A stretch of DNA of 64,000 nt from assembly GCF_026914185.1 (NCBI RefSeq), contig NC_070572.1, positions 2,356,001 through 2,420,000 on the forward strand. Direction: 5' to 3'. Below, piece by piece: positions 34,390-45,482 of this stretch; within the stretch, counting starts at the first letter, position 1; every line of letters begins with the position of its first letter. Under the pieces are notes generated by a model that saw nothing but the letters and a program-made list of their open reading frames with translations, was not told where the DNA came from and did no database searches. The position numbers were made by a program, and so were the translations under genes. The stretch is from Puccinia triticina. Its lineage: Eukaryota > Basidiomycota > Pucciniomycetes > Pucciniales > Pucciniaceae.

Positions 34390-34770
34390 TTTACAAGGTA
34401 CAAGGCCTTGTAAAAATGGTCCTTGTAAAATTACACATGGGGGGGGGGGTTATGTGTAATTTTACAAGGAGTTGTCCAAATCTTGACCTTGTAATGGAAG
34501 TCCTTGCAAAAAAGACCTTGTAAATTTCCACCTCAGATTTTCCATGTGTAATCTCACAAGGCATATTTTTGCAAGGGGTGACCTTGTAAGAAAATGACCT
34601 TTCCAAATTGCACATTTTTAGCAAAATCTTGAATTTTGCAAGGGAAATCTTGAAATAGTAAAACACCTTGCAAAAGCACCTTGTAAAAATTAATAACAGT
34701 GGTTACCCTAGTTAAATTCACAAGGTTTTAAAAACATTTACAAGGTCATTTTCCCCCCACCCATACTTTT
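34390..34770. repeat. Cluster of CCTTGTAA/TTACAAGG motifs
   Basis: About fifteen occurrences of CCTTG(T/C)AA or its complement in 370 bp, including the palindrome CCTTGTAAAATTACACAT / ATGTGTAATTTTACAAGG around a run of G at 34440-34450. Confidence 0.7.
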
Positions 34771-34803
<33 letters not shown>

Positions 34804-36996
34804 GAAAAACAACTTCAAACTGCAAAATGTACCTAAGCTAACTGAGTGTCAGCCTGTAGGTAACTAACCATGTCTGAGAGGGTTGTTACTAGCAAGATGA
34901 TAGTGTAATATGCCAAGGATGGGCCAATGGGTTCGTGGTAAGACCTGTAAAAGGTTTTACTCTATCAGTAATCTTGACTGAGAGGCTTGCTAAATGAAGG
35001 CCCATCTAGATCAACACAGAGTGTTAATAGGCATTCAAGGAATAACTCAACTTGGGTTTGTGGTTTTACCTACAGAAAGGTAAAGCTAATCAAGAGTTGA
35101 TGTTATTCCTGAATTGAAAGATGGGTGAGAATGAAAGCACTGTTTAACTACAGTATGGGTTAAACTTTGCTGTAATAATATTCTGAGGGATAAACAGTCC
35201 TGGGGGGCGTGTTTATATAGAGGGGAAAAGAGCAGGAGGGAACATGAGGCGCTTGGAGGCGCTTCAGGACCAGGGGGGAACTGGAAGCGCTCAAGGGAAG
35301 CAGATCCTCATGAGGATCAGCATTGGAAATGATCAGGGCAGTGTAATGATCAGTACTGATCCTAGATCAGTAGCTGTGCACACTAGCTGATCATAACCAA
35401 TCAGTGATTCCATTCAGTGCTCTTTGAATTGGATTACATCATGTACAGTTTATGTATTTATATCATAACCAATATGTTATGTAAATAGGGACTGAGGCGT
35501 AACAGGGGATAAATGAGTGATACCTGTCTTGGGGTATTTCAGGTGTGCAGTAATATTACAATTTATTGTAATCTTACTGTTTGCAAGTAGCTTAACTCCT
35601 GTAACAACAGTACATTATGGTAACTGTATTTAACTATGGTTATCTATAATGTAATGTATAGCAAGAGTACATTCTTAAGCTTGTATCTAATGATATACAT
35701 ATGTAATAAAGGTGTAAAAAGGAATGTACTACATGTAATGTGAACAATTGCAGGTACTTGGTACATGTAAGGTACTGCAACATGTACTCTGTGGCTGACA
35801 CTGGGTGCCTCTCCCTGGGGATGACTTAGAGCCCTACAGGTTATTTTGTCCCAAGAGGTTGTAAGACCCCTATGCCTTGGGTTTCATAAACCTTTCACAA
35901 GACCCAACTCAGATGCCTCCTCCCCTGAATTCCTAGCTCAGCAGACCCTACCTCAACTGAATTCTCTCTAAGATAGTTCAGCTGTCCATTCTGTTATCTC
36001 TGATTATTTATGTTTTATCTAGACAGAGCCACACAACCACCTAGAAAATTGATTTGACTTTTGGTAAAAACGGAACAGTGGAGATGGGGTCTCAGAAATT
36101 TCTGAAGCTAATGGTTGGGATGAATTACAATATAGGTCGAGCTTGGAGAGACAGTCAGTTGGTTTTGGTTCCCTGCTATATAGAAGACTAGATAAAAGAG
36201 AAAGGGGGAATGAGAAAATATTGGAAAGCTCACCTAGTTCAGAGAGAAAGTCAGTTGGGGTTGGGTGTGCTGAGCTAGGAGGAACAATGGGAAGTTACAC
36301 TATCCAGGTTGCTTGGATGTCATTTAGTTATCAGGTCCTGTGTGGTTTGAATAACAACATGAATAGAATCTGTGGGTGTAAAAAGAAAGCTTGAAGGTTG
36401 CTTAACAAGATGAGCCCTAATTTGCTCTAAGAAACTCCTATTTTTCATGTTGAAATATCATTTCTAAGACCAAACATTAGTTATCTGGGTAACTGAGGCT
36501 AGATTATAACTAATTTTTGATGACATAATTGACATTTCAAAATCAAAAACAGGAGTTTCTTGGAAGAAATTAGGTCCCTTCCTTTTAAGAAACATTCAAG
36601 CTTTCTTTTGACACCCACAGATTCTATTTATGTTGTTTTTCACACCACATAGCACTGGATAACTAAATGACATCTAAGGGACCTGGATAGTGTAACTTCT
36701 CATTTTATAAGGAGGGGAGGAGGCAACATGACTATTTGGTCTGAGTTGGATCTTGTTAAATGTTTATGAAACCCAAGGCACAGGGGTCTTACAACCTCTT
36801 GGGACAAAATAACCTGTAGGGCTCTAAGTCATCCCCAGGGGGAGGCACCCAGTTAACTTAGGCACATTTTGCAGTTTGAGGGTTTTTTTTTTTTTCAAAA
36901 AAAAAACAAAAAAGGAGGGATTGGGGGAAAAATGACCTTGTAAATGTTTTTGAAACCTTTTAAATTTAACTTGGGTAACCACTGTTATTGATTTTT
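34685..36996. mobile_element. Foldback element with long imperfect arms
   Basis: Left AAAATTAATAACAGTGGTTACCC is the inverse of GGGTAACCACTGTTATTGATTTT at 36974-36996, and homology continues inward: ACATTTACAAGGTCATTTT, CAAACTGCAAAATGT, GGGGATGACTTAGAGCCCTA, CAAGAGGTTGTAAGACCCCT, GAAGTTACACTATCCAGGT and AATAGAATCTGTGGGTGT all reappear inverted in 36540-36996. The centre lies near 36490. The left arm has a 0.95-kb insertion (34846-35801) and an extra stretch around 35930-36285. No transposase. Confidence 0.75.
34846..35801. mobile_element. Insertion in the foldback arm, ends GTGTCAGCC/GGCTGACAC
   Basis: The arm sequence CTAACTG...GGGTGCC is continuous in the opposite arm (near 36850) but interrupted here by about 0.95 kb beginning GTGTCAGCC and ending GGCTGACAC. 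Interior AT-rich without genes. Superfamily unknown. Confidence 0.55.
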
Positions 36997-37101
36997 GGAC
37001 TTACTTTGCGCTCTTTGCGCACTGCACAGTGCGCGCAGTCCCAAACACTTTGCGCACTGCGGGTGAAATACGCACTTTTTTCAAGACATTTTCTGACCAA
37101 T

Positions 37102-37323
37102 CTAAAGAGGCTCGAATATGTAAATAGAGAGAGTAATCGTAGATTGCATAAAGAAAACCATAATGTGCTAGAAATACAAGGTATTTATAGTATACATTAT
37201 GTAAGAGACAATGACAAGGAAGAGTGTGAGAAACTGTGACTGCTCGTCGAGACATGTCGTGAGTGTTACTCATGACGCGCATGTAGTGAGACGTAATCCA
37301 AGGTTACATAACGAGCTACAACA
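37102..37323 (-). repeat. 3' LTR of copia element 2
   Basis: 222 bp, a few differences from its partner. Confidence 0.85.
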
Positions 37324-38239
37324 CCCCCCCACTCGACTAGCTCGCCCCTTGTACAACCAGTTGTTGATTGTCGTGAACTGAAGGGCTAAGGTTTTTTGTG
37401 AAGATATTGGCAAACTGGTCTTTTGTCAACACCCAAGTTACGGAAATTTTTCCTTTGGAGAAGGCTTGGTTGGTAATATAGAACTCCCGGTCGGTGTGTC
37501 GTACACGTTTGTTGGAGGTGTCATTGGAGCTGATTTTTACTGTGGCCTGATTATCACATTTGATGTCTCCAACAAACCAAGTACCGTACATGTCAAAGAG
37601 TAAATTACGTAATCATAGAATTTGTTTTGTACAATGCCCAAGCGCCATATATTCTGCATGCGCCGTTGAGGAGGCTACAGTCGCTATCCGCTTAGAGACC
37701 CAAGCAACAGGACAACCGTGGTGAAGGATGATGAGGCCATAGGTAGACCTGGAGAACTCACCCCCCCAATTCGCATCTACATAACCAAGAAGTGGTGGCC
37801 AATCCGTCTTTGGTCGCAAGAGAAGTGGTTGATTCCTTGTAGCCGCAATGTAATTGATCAGGGTTTTTAGACAGTTCCAATGTGTACCCAAAGGACACTT
37901 GGAAAACCAAGCCAGGAAGTTAACTGCAAAGCAAATATCAGGTCTCGTTCCGACCGCTATATAACTAAGGATACCAACAATAGAAAGGTATTGAGAGGGA
38001 AGAGTACCGAGTGCGTCTGTATTGGTTAGAGGAAGATTGCCACACGGAAGCGGGGTCTTACTGTGCGTAACGCCGTCCCAATGATCCGTTAACAACTTAC
38101 TAGAGTTCAGAGGCGGCTTCGCTGCCTACATATTCACCTTACCCCAGCCTATTTTTCCCTGCCTCTAAATTATCCTATCTCAGTTCACACAATTCAATTT
38201 TTTTTACAAAAATACAGATTTTTTGACAACATTTATAAC

Positions 38240-39025
38240 TCCTTCATAATGATACTCCGATACTTGTGCTACTAACAAATTCCCTACACCACGTACACAA
38301 GATAAGCCAACATACAATTGGCCATGGTAGCACAATCTTTCTGCCCAATGGCTCAGCATTCTGCCCTATAGCTCCTCCAGGCCAGAATACATTTGAGCTT
38401 TGATTACCGCCTGATTTTGTTTGAACCATTTCAGCCTTGAGCTCTTGATGTACGCATACATATGAACTATCAACTCTTGAAAAAGAGTCTTGCCGCAGAG
38501 GATTGCGGAGAATACACCTGGTCTTGAAAATAAAAGGTACACCATCCACTTGAGTTGACTGACCCTTTGCGGTTGACCTAAACCTTTTGTGAGTAAGCAA
38601 CACAATCCCATTATTCTAATGATATGTACTAACCATTTGAAAACATACTACATAAGTGGTTTCCCACTTTTAGGGGAAAATATTGGATACCACAGTAGAA
38701 ATTAGGCTGAATGCAGGTCCAAGATATACTGCAACCTGCCCCCAAATTGATGTAGCACAATTTGACGCGGCACTTTTGAGAATCCTTCTCCTTCAATTAC
38801 AAGCCCAACTTCCACAAATGTTGGTGCATTATACCTCCTTAGATCATGATTTCTATCCTGAACAGTCTTCAGAACCATTGATATTTTTTTTCCACTCTTG
38901 ACAATATCACCAGCCATCCTGTACAATTTTGGGTAAGGGTTGTCAGCATAAATGAAAGATTGCAGTTTTAAGATGGTTTTGGCATCCACATGATCCCTTG
39001 TGGCTTGATTAGCACAGACTCCCAA
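38240..39025 (-). pseudogene. Helitron Rep/Pif1-helicase remnants
   Basis: 38702-39025 encodes NPYPKLYRMAGDIVKSGKK, YNAPTFVEVGLVIEGEG and RQIVLHQFGGRLQYILDLHS, resembling the Helitron-like N-terminal region before the Rep domain. 38240-38345, in another frame, encodes HGQLYVGLSCVRGVGNLL, the Pif1-type helicase C-terminal motif (usually HGQLYVALSR). The Rep HUH centre and helicase motor motifs between them are missing, so the Helitron could only move in trans. Confidence 0.75.
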
Positions 39026-39089
39026 AGCACATTCTCAACAATGCTCCGCTTCCTCCAGACCTTTGTCTCCCAAAACAAAAGTATGAGCA

Positions 39090-39533
39090 ATTTGCAGGTT
39101 GATTTTTTGAAGGTTGAATGGGGCCGGGCCAATCTGATGGCTGAGACCTCTCTGGATTTCAGCGCTTGGTCGGCAACAAACTTCCAGCACAGGTTGGCGG
39201 CTTTCTCGGACGGGAAAAGGATGCAGCGTCCCTGGGCTGACGGGGCATGGGCAGCGCGACAGATCTCAGCGAGCTGTGCAGACACCAAGGCGATGTCAGT
39301 GCTTGTCCGAGCGGAGGGAGGAGAGAAGAGCGAGACAGGCGAGCCTTCTGGATGTCCTGGTGGATGAAGAAGCGGGGATAGCCCGTGGTGAGCCTGGCAT
39401 GGACTCGGTCGAGCCCCAGCTCGTAGTCGACGTTGTCCTTCCAGGTGGGCAGGGAGACAGAGACGGCGTGTGGGGTGCAGATGGGCACCGATGAGCCCAG
39501 TTCGGCGGCGTGTCCGTTGGTCGGCGCTGGCAT
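39090..39533 (-). pseudogene. Captured cystathionine gamma-synthase (STR2-like) N-terminal exons
   Basis: From ATG 39533: MPAPTNGHAAELGSSVPICT, TPHAVSVSLPTWKDNVDYEL and TTGYPRFFIHQDIQK, the conserved start of fungal cystathionine gamma-synthase (transsulfuration/methionine pathway). A 67-bp intron-like gap (acceptor GTCTGCACAG near 39271, donor not canonical) leads to LAEICRAAHAPSAQGRCILF, PSEKAANLCWKFVADQAL. The PLP-binding domain is absent. Intron retention shows capture at DNA level, typical of Helitrons. The enzyme assignment is from remembered family motifs. Confidence 0.65.
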
Positions 39534-42500
39534 GGTGCGGTTCGTGGGCTGGCCGTCTCCCGCGCGCCGGCCGGGCTTATCCGCTGGCGGTCTTCCCAGT
39601 TGGGTGCCCCTGCAGCCAAACTACGTACTCGCCAGCGTTCCAGCGCATGTATCCAGCGCAGAGTGCCTTCCAAAGCCCGACATCAATCCAAACTCAATCA
39701 GAAACCCTGCATGCGCACCCACCCATGCTCCCTGGAAATCTACAGAAATCTCCCCCTTCTCCTGCCATTTGATCAGCAATTTCTTCAGGAATGGCGGATA
39801 GGATGAAGCTAACTTGAATGGGCAGGGGAGCTTGACTTTCCCCTTTTCACAACACATGGATATTTTTTTCTTATAGCTTTTGCGTGTGCGACTAAAAATG
39901 AGGGCTTGCGCATTCAAACCAAATGCACTGAGCCGCAAGTGGAAATAGCACCTTAGCGCAAACGATGACACTGATGTAAGCAGGCCGCAAACAGCAGGAT
40001 ATCAAGGATTGGCCGAGAGCGGTTAAACAAAGGAGGTATGAATATAGTAGATACCGAGAGCGGTCACGGAGGTAAGAGGCTGTGAGCGGCGAACAAAGAG
40101 AAGGAGAGGGTAGGAGTCATTACCTTTAGGGCAAGATAGAAGCGGAGGCTGCACACCGTGCCAGCTTAGATTGCAAGAAGCTGTCCGATGACCATTTGAA
40201 AAAGGAGATTAGAAAAAAGGCAAGACCAAGAAATTGAAAAGTCCCGATGTCTGATACCGCGTATAGGATTCAGTAGGAACAGATCAAAAGCACCCGGTGC
40301 ATGTGAAAAGCTAAACCCGTTGGATGAAAAGGATGTAGCTGAGAACAGCTAGCAGGTTTGCATTCAACAAGATTTGCCGGAAGGGTATAAGAAGGAGGAT
40401 GTTTGGAGTGTGAATGTTTCCCCCATCGCAGATCCAGTGGGGGCCAAAGGCTGCCCACGCGGTGGTCTTGCGTTCATTTTTTTTTTTTGCAGGAGTTTGA
40501 CCTTTAAGGTTGAAAGAGGAATTGATAAGTTTGGGTTGGCTCAATGCAAAACCAGAACCGCTCCTGGTAATCAAGAGTCCAACAATTTCAGTCAATGAAC
40601 ATTCCCACTTGATCCGAATGTTCGCAGACAAATCTTTCTCCAATTGTCAAAGGATTCCTTCGTTCGGCGCGGTGACTATCCCGTCATCGACATGAATCCA
40701 AATCGCGCCTCCTTTCCCGGATCCCTCAACAATATACATACTTGAGTCGTATTTGGAAGCAGTATATCCTAGTTCAGCCAGCGTCCCTGCTAGATGACGC
40801 CACCAACATCTCGCAGCCTGCTTGGTCCCGTAGAGGGCTTTCTTCAAATGACAAGCATAGCTTGGTGGAGTCGATAAGCCTTTGGGAGCAATCACCCAAA
40901 GGTCCTCGTCTATGGCTGAGTTGAGATATGCCGCCACGAAGTCAAATGAATGAACGGGCCAGTTATTTAACGCCGCCATGGTTAAGAGTAGGCGCATGGA
41001 GACAAAGGTAGCAGTAGGTGCGAAGGTCTCACCATACTGTAGGCCGGCAATTTGAGAGTAACCACGCGCCACAAAACGAGCTTTATATTGGTCCACGGAT
41101 CCGTCCGCCTTCAACTTCTTGGTGAAGACCCATTTAGCCGTCATTACTTTTGTCCCTTCCGGTACCTTCTCTACTGCCCAGACGCCTAAGTCCGCCAAAT
41201 TCTCTATCTCCTCCTTAATAGCCATCATCCAATGGTCTTTGTCGGGACTCCTTGCCGCCTGTTTGTAAGTTTTTGGCACATCAGCTGCATGTATCTCGGG
41301 AACAGACAACAATATCAAGTCCATTATTGCATTTTGTTTGGCCGCCATCGCTTTGTCACGGAAATCACCAAGCTTCAAATCCGACATATCGGCTAGAGAG
41401 AACTGGGGTAGAGCTATGTCTTTGGATAAGGGATGGTGGCGGAAGGTGGCTATCGCAGAATTCACAAAGGAGTTCGAAGAAGGGATGTAAAAACACCAAC
41501 CCTTGGAATCTGGAAGGATAGAAACCACGAAGCCTGGGATCGCCCGTTTGTCAAGTTTCTTCCGTTTCTCCGCAGATACGTGGACATACGCTTGATCCCC
41601 GAAGACCCGAGCGGTATCCAGAGATGGTTTAAGCCCAAAGAATTTCTCGAAAGGAGTGATGTCCCCGCTCCTGCTGTTTGGAATCCGATTAAGTAAGAAA
41701 CACGCCCACACGAAAGCAAAGGCCCAGAAGGTTTTATCCAGTGCGCTACCTAAGAGAAGGGTCCTACCCATATCCTGCAGAGTTCTGTTAAAACGTTCAA
41801 TAGTCCCGTTTTGATAGTGATGATACGCGATCGCCCGCTCAACTCGGATCCCTTTTTCCCGCAAAAATTTAGCCAACACCAGGCTATTGAACTCACCCCC
41901 ATTGTCCAATCTCAGAGCTTTGAGAGGTTTACCGGAGTGCAACTCAAGACGCCAAATGGTATCAATAAGAAAAGAAGTGGCCTCAGATTTTTGAGAAAGA
42001 ATTTTTATCTCATTATATCCGGAGCCAATATCCCTGATGGTTAGAATGTATTTGCCACCACCTATTGCCTCCACCTCAAAAGGACCAATAAGATCCATGG
42101 GCAGGAAGGTCCGTTGCGTGGATGCAAGGGTGTTCTTATGGACACTTTTGGAAACCATACACGTGGGGCAATGAATCTGTCCTGGAGGCAGGACGGACGG
42201 CAAACCCAGCCCAGCTTTTAATTTAATCATTCTCCTGATGACCCAAAGAGAAACGTGACCAAGCTGTACATGGATTAGCAAGAGGTGCTTCTCATCCGCC
42301 GTCAGGCCAGGATCCACCGGGGCACGTTTGATTACATCCGGAATGGTGTAAACAAATGGATTATCTTCCTCTACCTGGCTAGCACAAGCGACGACCACAT
42401 GGGAGGAAGAAGGAGAAGGAGTAACGACAGAAGGGAGGCCAGAAAGTACAGGAACAATGGGGCCATGACGATGGGAGGGAGAAAAGACAGTAGCGGTAGG

Positions 42501-44820
42501 AAAAGGAGAAACGGAGGGGATAGATTGTTCGGGGAAAGGAAATAGCCATTTCCGGCTGCGCGGGTTGAGAACGCACTTGGTCCAGAAAAGTCCAGAAGAG
42601 AAAACAGAAAACAAGTCGTCCCGACAATCGTAAGAGAAGGTGAAACCGGCAATCCAAAGGGCCGCTGGTGAGATGAGTGTGTTTCTCGCGTTGGGACAGT
42701 ACAGAACGCCGTCAAGCCTGATGGGAGTTGAACTGGGACCACAAAAATGCAGGGTGCCCACTGCAGTGATGAATTGGGAACTTCCATTAGTGGCAACTTT
42801 CAGGGGGATTGGTTTAGTTAACAATCTAAATTGATGGAGCACTGACTTATCACCTGTCAAATGATGGGTTGCTCCGGTATCAAAAAGGGCCTCCGGAGAA
42901 GGAAACTCAAACTCCACATTTCTCGCCTCCGGAGACGGCGCTGCCTGGTCCTCATACTCCATTGGCTCACCAGGAGGGGTCTCACCTTCTGGTTCGGGTT
43001 CAGCACGTCTGGCCGCCGGTCGCGAAGGGCCGCGATTTGGAGGAGGCCGGTAGTTGTCCGCTGGTCGTAAACCTGGCTGTGAACCTGAGTTGGCCGGAGT
43101 GGGTCCGGAAGGTCTGCCGGGAGCGGGTTGACGGTAGTTGACAGGAGGAGTGATGATGGGATAATGCGCCTGGAATCAAGTCAGGTCGCTGTTCACTGGA
43201 GCTGGATGATTTGGCCTGTTCATATGTCTGGGTCGTTCAGGGCAATCGGCCACCACGTGGGAGGTGGAATTGCAGCAATAGCAGGACCGTGTTCTTTGGT
43301 CAGAACGTCGATCAGGTCTTGCAGCCATCCCGTAGACATTCCCAGGATGACTCTCAATGGAGGGAGTCCTTTGCAAACCGGCGGCCATACCCGTCGGGGC
43401 CGATCCACGGAGTCGGTCCCGTTCTTGCACATTGAGTCGAGTTTGACTTGCCGATAGGAGGTCAACGACTCGATCGAAGCGAGGGGTGGCATTGTTGTTC
43501 CAGTTTAACTCCATATCCATCCTCTGATCAAACTCATTACGAAGGTCAGTACCGTGAGGAATAGAGGATTGGAGAATGAGACCTAAGATGGCATTGCGGG
43601 ATAAGGGAATTCCAGAAGCAATAAGATTGTCAAACCGAGTCCGGCATAAGGAAGATACTTCGCTGGCATTGGTTTCAGAGCTAATGGTGATGAAGTTGAG
43701 ATCGTTCCATTGAGACAGCTGAGTGGCCCGGTTGATGGTCCCAAAACATCCCCTAATGGCCCGCATCATGGTGTCACTGCGGTTGAAATCGTACAGGTCG
43801 GTCCGAATTGAGGCATTCACCAAACCAAGTAAGATGCCACGCGCAACACGCTTGAAAGGATGACCACGCCAATCGTTGATAAAAAACTGTTCGTCTCTGA
43901 GAACTGAGAACGCAGTCTTGGTCAGCTCACGTAACCACACTCGAAAATTGCCCCCATCCGGTCGAAGGGCAGTTGTTGCAAATCAAGCGATCCCGTCTCG
44001 GATGAGCGCCTGCTCCGTGCAAAGATCCAACGGGGCCAATTGAGCGGGATGAGCAATTGGTTCTGGAGGAGGAAGTTCTGGACGAGGGGGAAGTTCTTGT
44101 CGAGGGAGATCAAATCGATGGTCTTCAATTGGCAGACCATGACCTTAGAAAGTAGTGTTGTCCTCGTCATCTGAGTTCGGGTGGGAAGCCGCTGCACGTC
44201 TAGCGTTGGAGCGAGTGTGATGAGCAGGAGGGGAGCGTTGAACGGACATGGTGTTGGTTTTGAAGTGAAAAAATTGGTGGGTGGGAGGAGGTCGAAAAGT
44301 TTTCCAGAAAAAAAATGTGACAATGGTGAAACAGAGGTTTGAGAGGGTGGCAAAAAAATTGGGTTCGCAAAAGAATTGGTAAGAGTTGTAAAAGGTGGTG
44401 AAAGCGGATGAGGAAAGAAAGAGTGGTGGACGAAAAGGCGGAGTATATAAGAATAAAAGGAAGAGGCAAAACAAGACAAAGGAAGAAAGGTAACTAGAAA
44501 GACTTTGGGGTAGAAAACGGAGAGATAAGGTTGTTGATGTTGGGGTTCGGCGGGTAAACACGGAAAATTCCAACGCGGATAGGATAAGACAGACTACCAC
44601 ACAGGCACAGACCACACAGGTTTCAGGAAAACAAGGAGAACAACGATTCACATGCACCAGCCACACAGGCTCAGATTTACCAGCCACACAGGCACGGGAA
44701 GATACACCCGGAAACACACAGTACTGCCACACAGGCACGGGAAGATACACCCGGAAGATTTTCTAAGGTAAAGAATAGAGTTTATATCGAACCTAGTAAC
44801 AAGCGAAGAAGGCTCATAAC

Positions 44821-45042
44821 CTAAAGAGGCTCGAATATGTAAATAGAGAGAGTAATTGTAGATTGCATAAAGAAAACCATAATGTGCTAGAAATACAAGG
44901 TATTTATAGTATACATTATGTAAGAGACAATGACAAGGAAGAGTGTGAGAAACTGTGACTGCTCGTCGAGACATGTCGTGAGTGTTACTCATGACGCGCA
45001 TGTAGTGAGACGTAATCCAAGGTTATGTAACAAGCTACAACA
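44821..45042 (-). repeat. 5' LTR of copia element 2
   Basis: 222 bp; the primer-binding site lies immediately inside at 44811-44820. Confidence 0.85.
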
Positions 45043-45089
45043 CAATCAATAGACAGGCTTTTAATTGGTCTCTCTGGATTTTTTGGGAG

Positions 45090-45482
45090 TTTTTGGAGCA
45101 TTCTTCCATGTTAAAAAAAATCATAAAAAAGCAGAACAAAGGTAGGATGCGGGGGCCTAAAAAACAAGGTTCCCATAGCCCAAAAATTCCAAATCATTTA
45201 TCCAAGTTTATTAAATTCACAAAAACACAGCAAAAAAGATCTAAGTTTTGGCATGCAGCCAACTGATGGCTACTGTTGAATAGATTATCCCCGAACACAG
45301 TATGTGCCATGGATAGACTCTCCAGCTTGTGACAGTGCAACAAGCAAAAGTGAGCCAGCATTTTTTATTCTCAAGCAGGGGCCTATCCAAGCGAAGTAGG
45401 GGGCCTGCAGGGAGGAGCCAGGACAAAACCAGAACCCCTGGGGAACTCAGCTGAAGGCCGTTCAACCGCTCTATTTATGTTT
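45090..45482 (+). repeat. Dispersed repeat R, copy 1, with promoter-like end
   Basis: Contains GATCTAAGTTTTGG (45238), CAACAAGCAAAAGTGAGCC and CAGAACCCCTGGGG, ending in CGCTCTATTTATG, a TATA-like box. 45090-45200 also matches 57690-57775 in inverse orientation. Confidence 0.65.

Larger units (their letters stand above)
38100..40509 (-). mobile_element. Helitron carrying a captured gene fragment
   Basis: Inserted in the RT region of copia element 2 between A and T (minus strand ...TTTCAA | CC...CTAG | TAAG). The 3' end has a GGCAGCGAAGCCGCC hairpin 12 nt before CTAG. The 5' end reads CC where TC is expected, a likely point change. It contains relics of Helitron Rep and helicase (38240-39025) and a cystathionine gamma-synthase piece (39090-39533). 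The rest, 39534-40509, may be captured 5' flank. Confidence 0.85.
37337..44249 (-). pseudogene. Copia gag-pol single ORF with stops and a Helitron insertion
   Basis: Start ATG at 44249 (MSVQRSPPAHHTRSNARRAA). One frame runs through gag with zinc knuckle CYCCNSTSHVVADC, protease LFDTGATHHLTG, pre-integrase QLGHVSLW, integrase (PMDLIGPF, LRLDNGGEF, YQNGTIERFN), RT (FDFVAAYLNS, IWIHVDDG), then after the Helitron RNase H (GYVDANWGGE) and FTKNLSPSVHD. In-frame stops: TAA at 44147, TGA at 43985, 43178, 40649 and 37615. Four of five are TGA, consistent with CGA or TGG decay. Removing 38100-40509 joins codons exactly (AA|T, Asn) and restores the frame into KLLTDHWDG. Intact length would be about 1500 residues. 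Unlike element 1 there is no frameshift. Confidence 0.9.
37102..45042 (-). mobile_element. Ty1/copia LTR retrotransposon, 222-bp LTRs, interrupted by a Helitron
   Basis: LTRs at 37102-37323 and 44821-45042 align end to end. Flanking CAAT (37098-37101 and 45043-45046) fits a 4-5 bp TSD. A polypurine tract (GTGGGGGGG on the minus strand) adjoins the 3' LTR. Just inside the 5' LTR the minus strand reads GTTATGAGCC, complementary to a GGCTCATAAC initiator-Met anticodon loop, the half-tRNA priming known from Drosophila copia. The LTR starts TGTTG but ends CTTTAG rather than CA. A 2410-bp Helitron (38100-40509) interrupts it. Confidence 0.88.

Noticed and set aside
34771..34802. Long T run as transcription terminator
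   Set aside because: It lies in the subterminal part of a foldback arm and has a counterpart in the other arm; no gene ends there.
37102..37323. Truncated 3' LTR of copia element 2
   Set aside because: At first the left LTR seemed cut short, but both LTRs are 222 bp, the primer site follows directly in the other, and CAAT flanks both ends, so it is complete.
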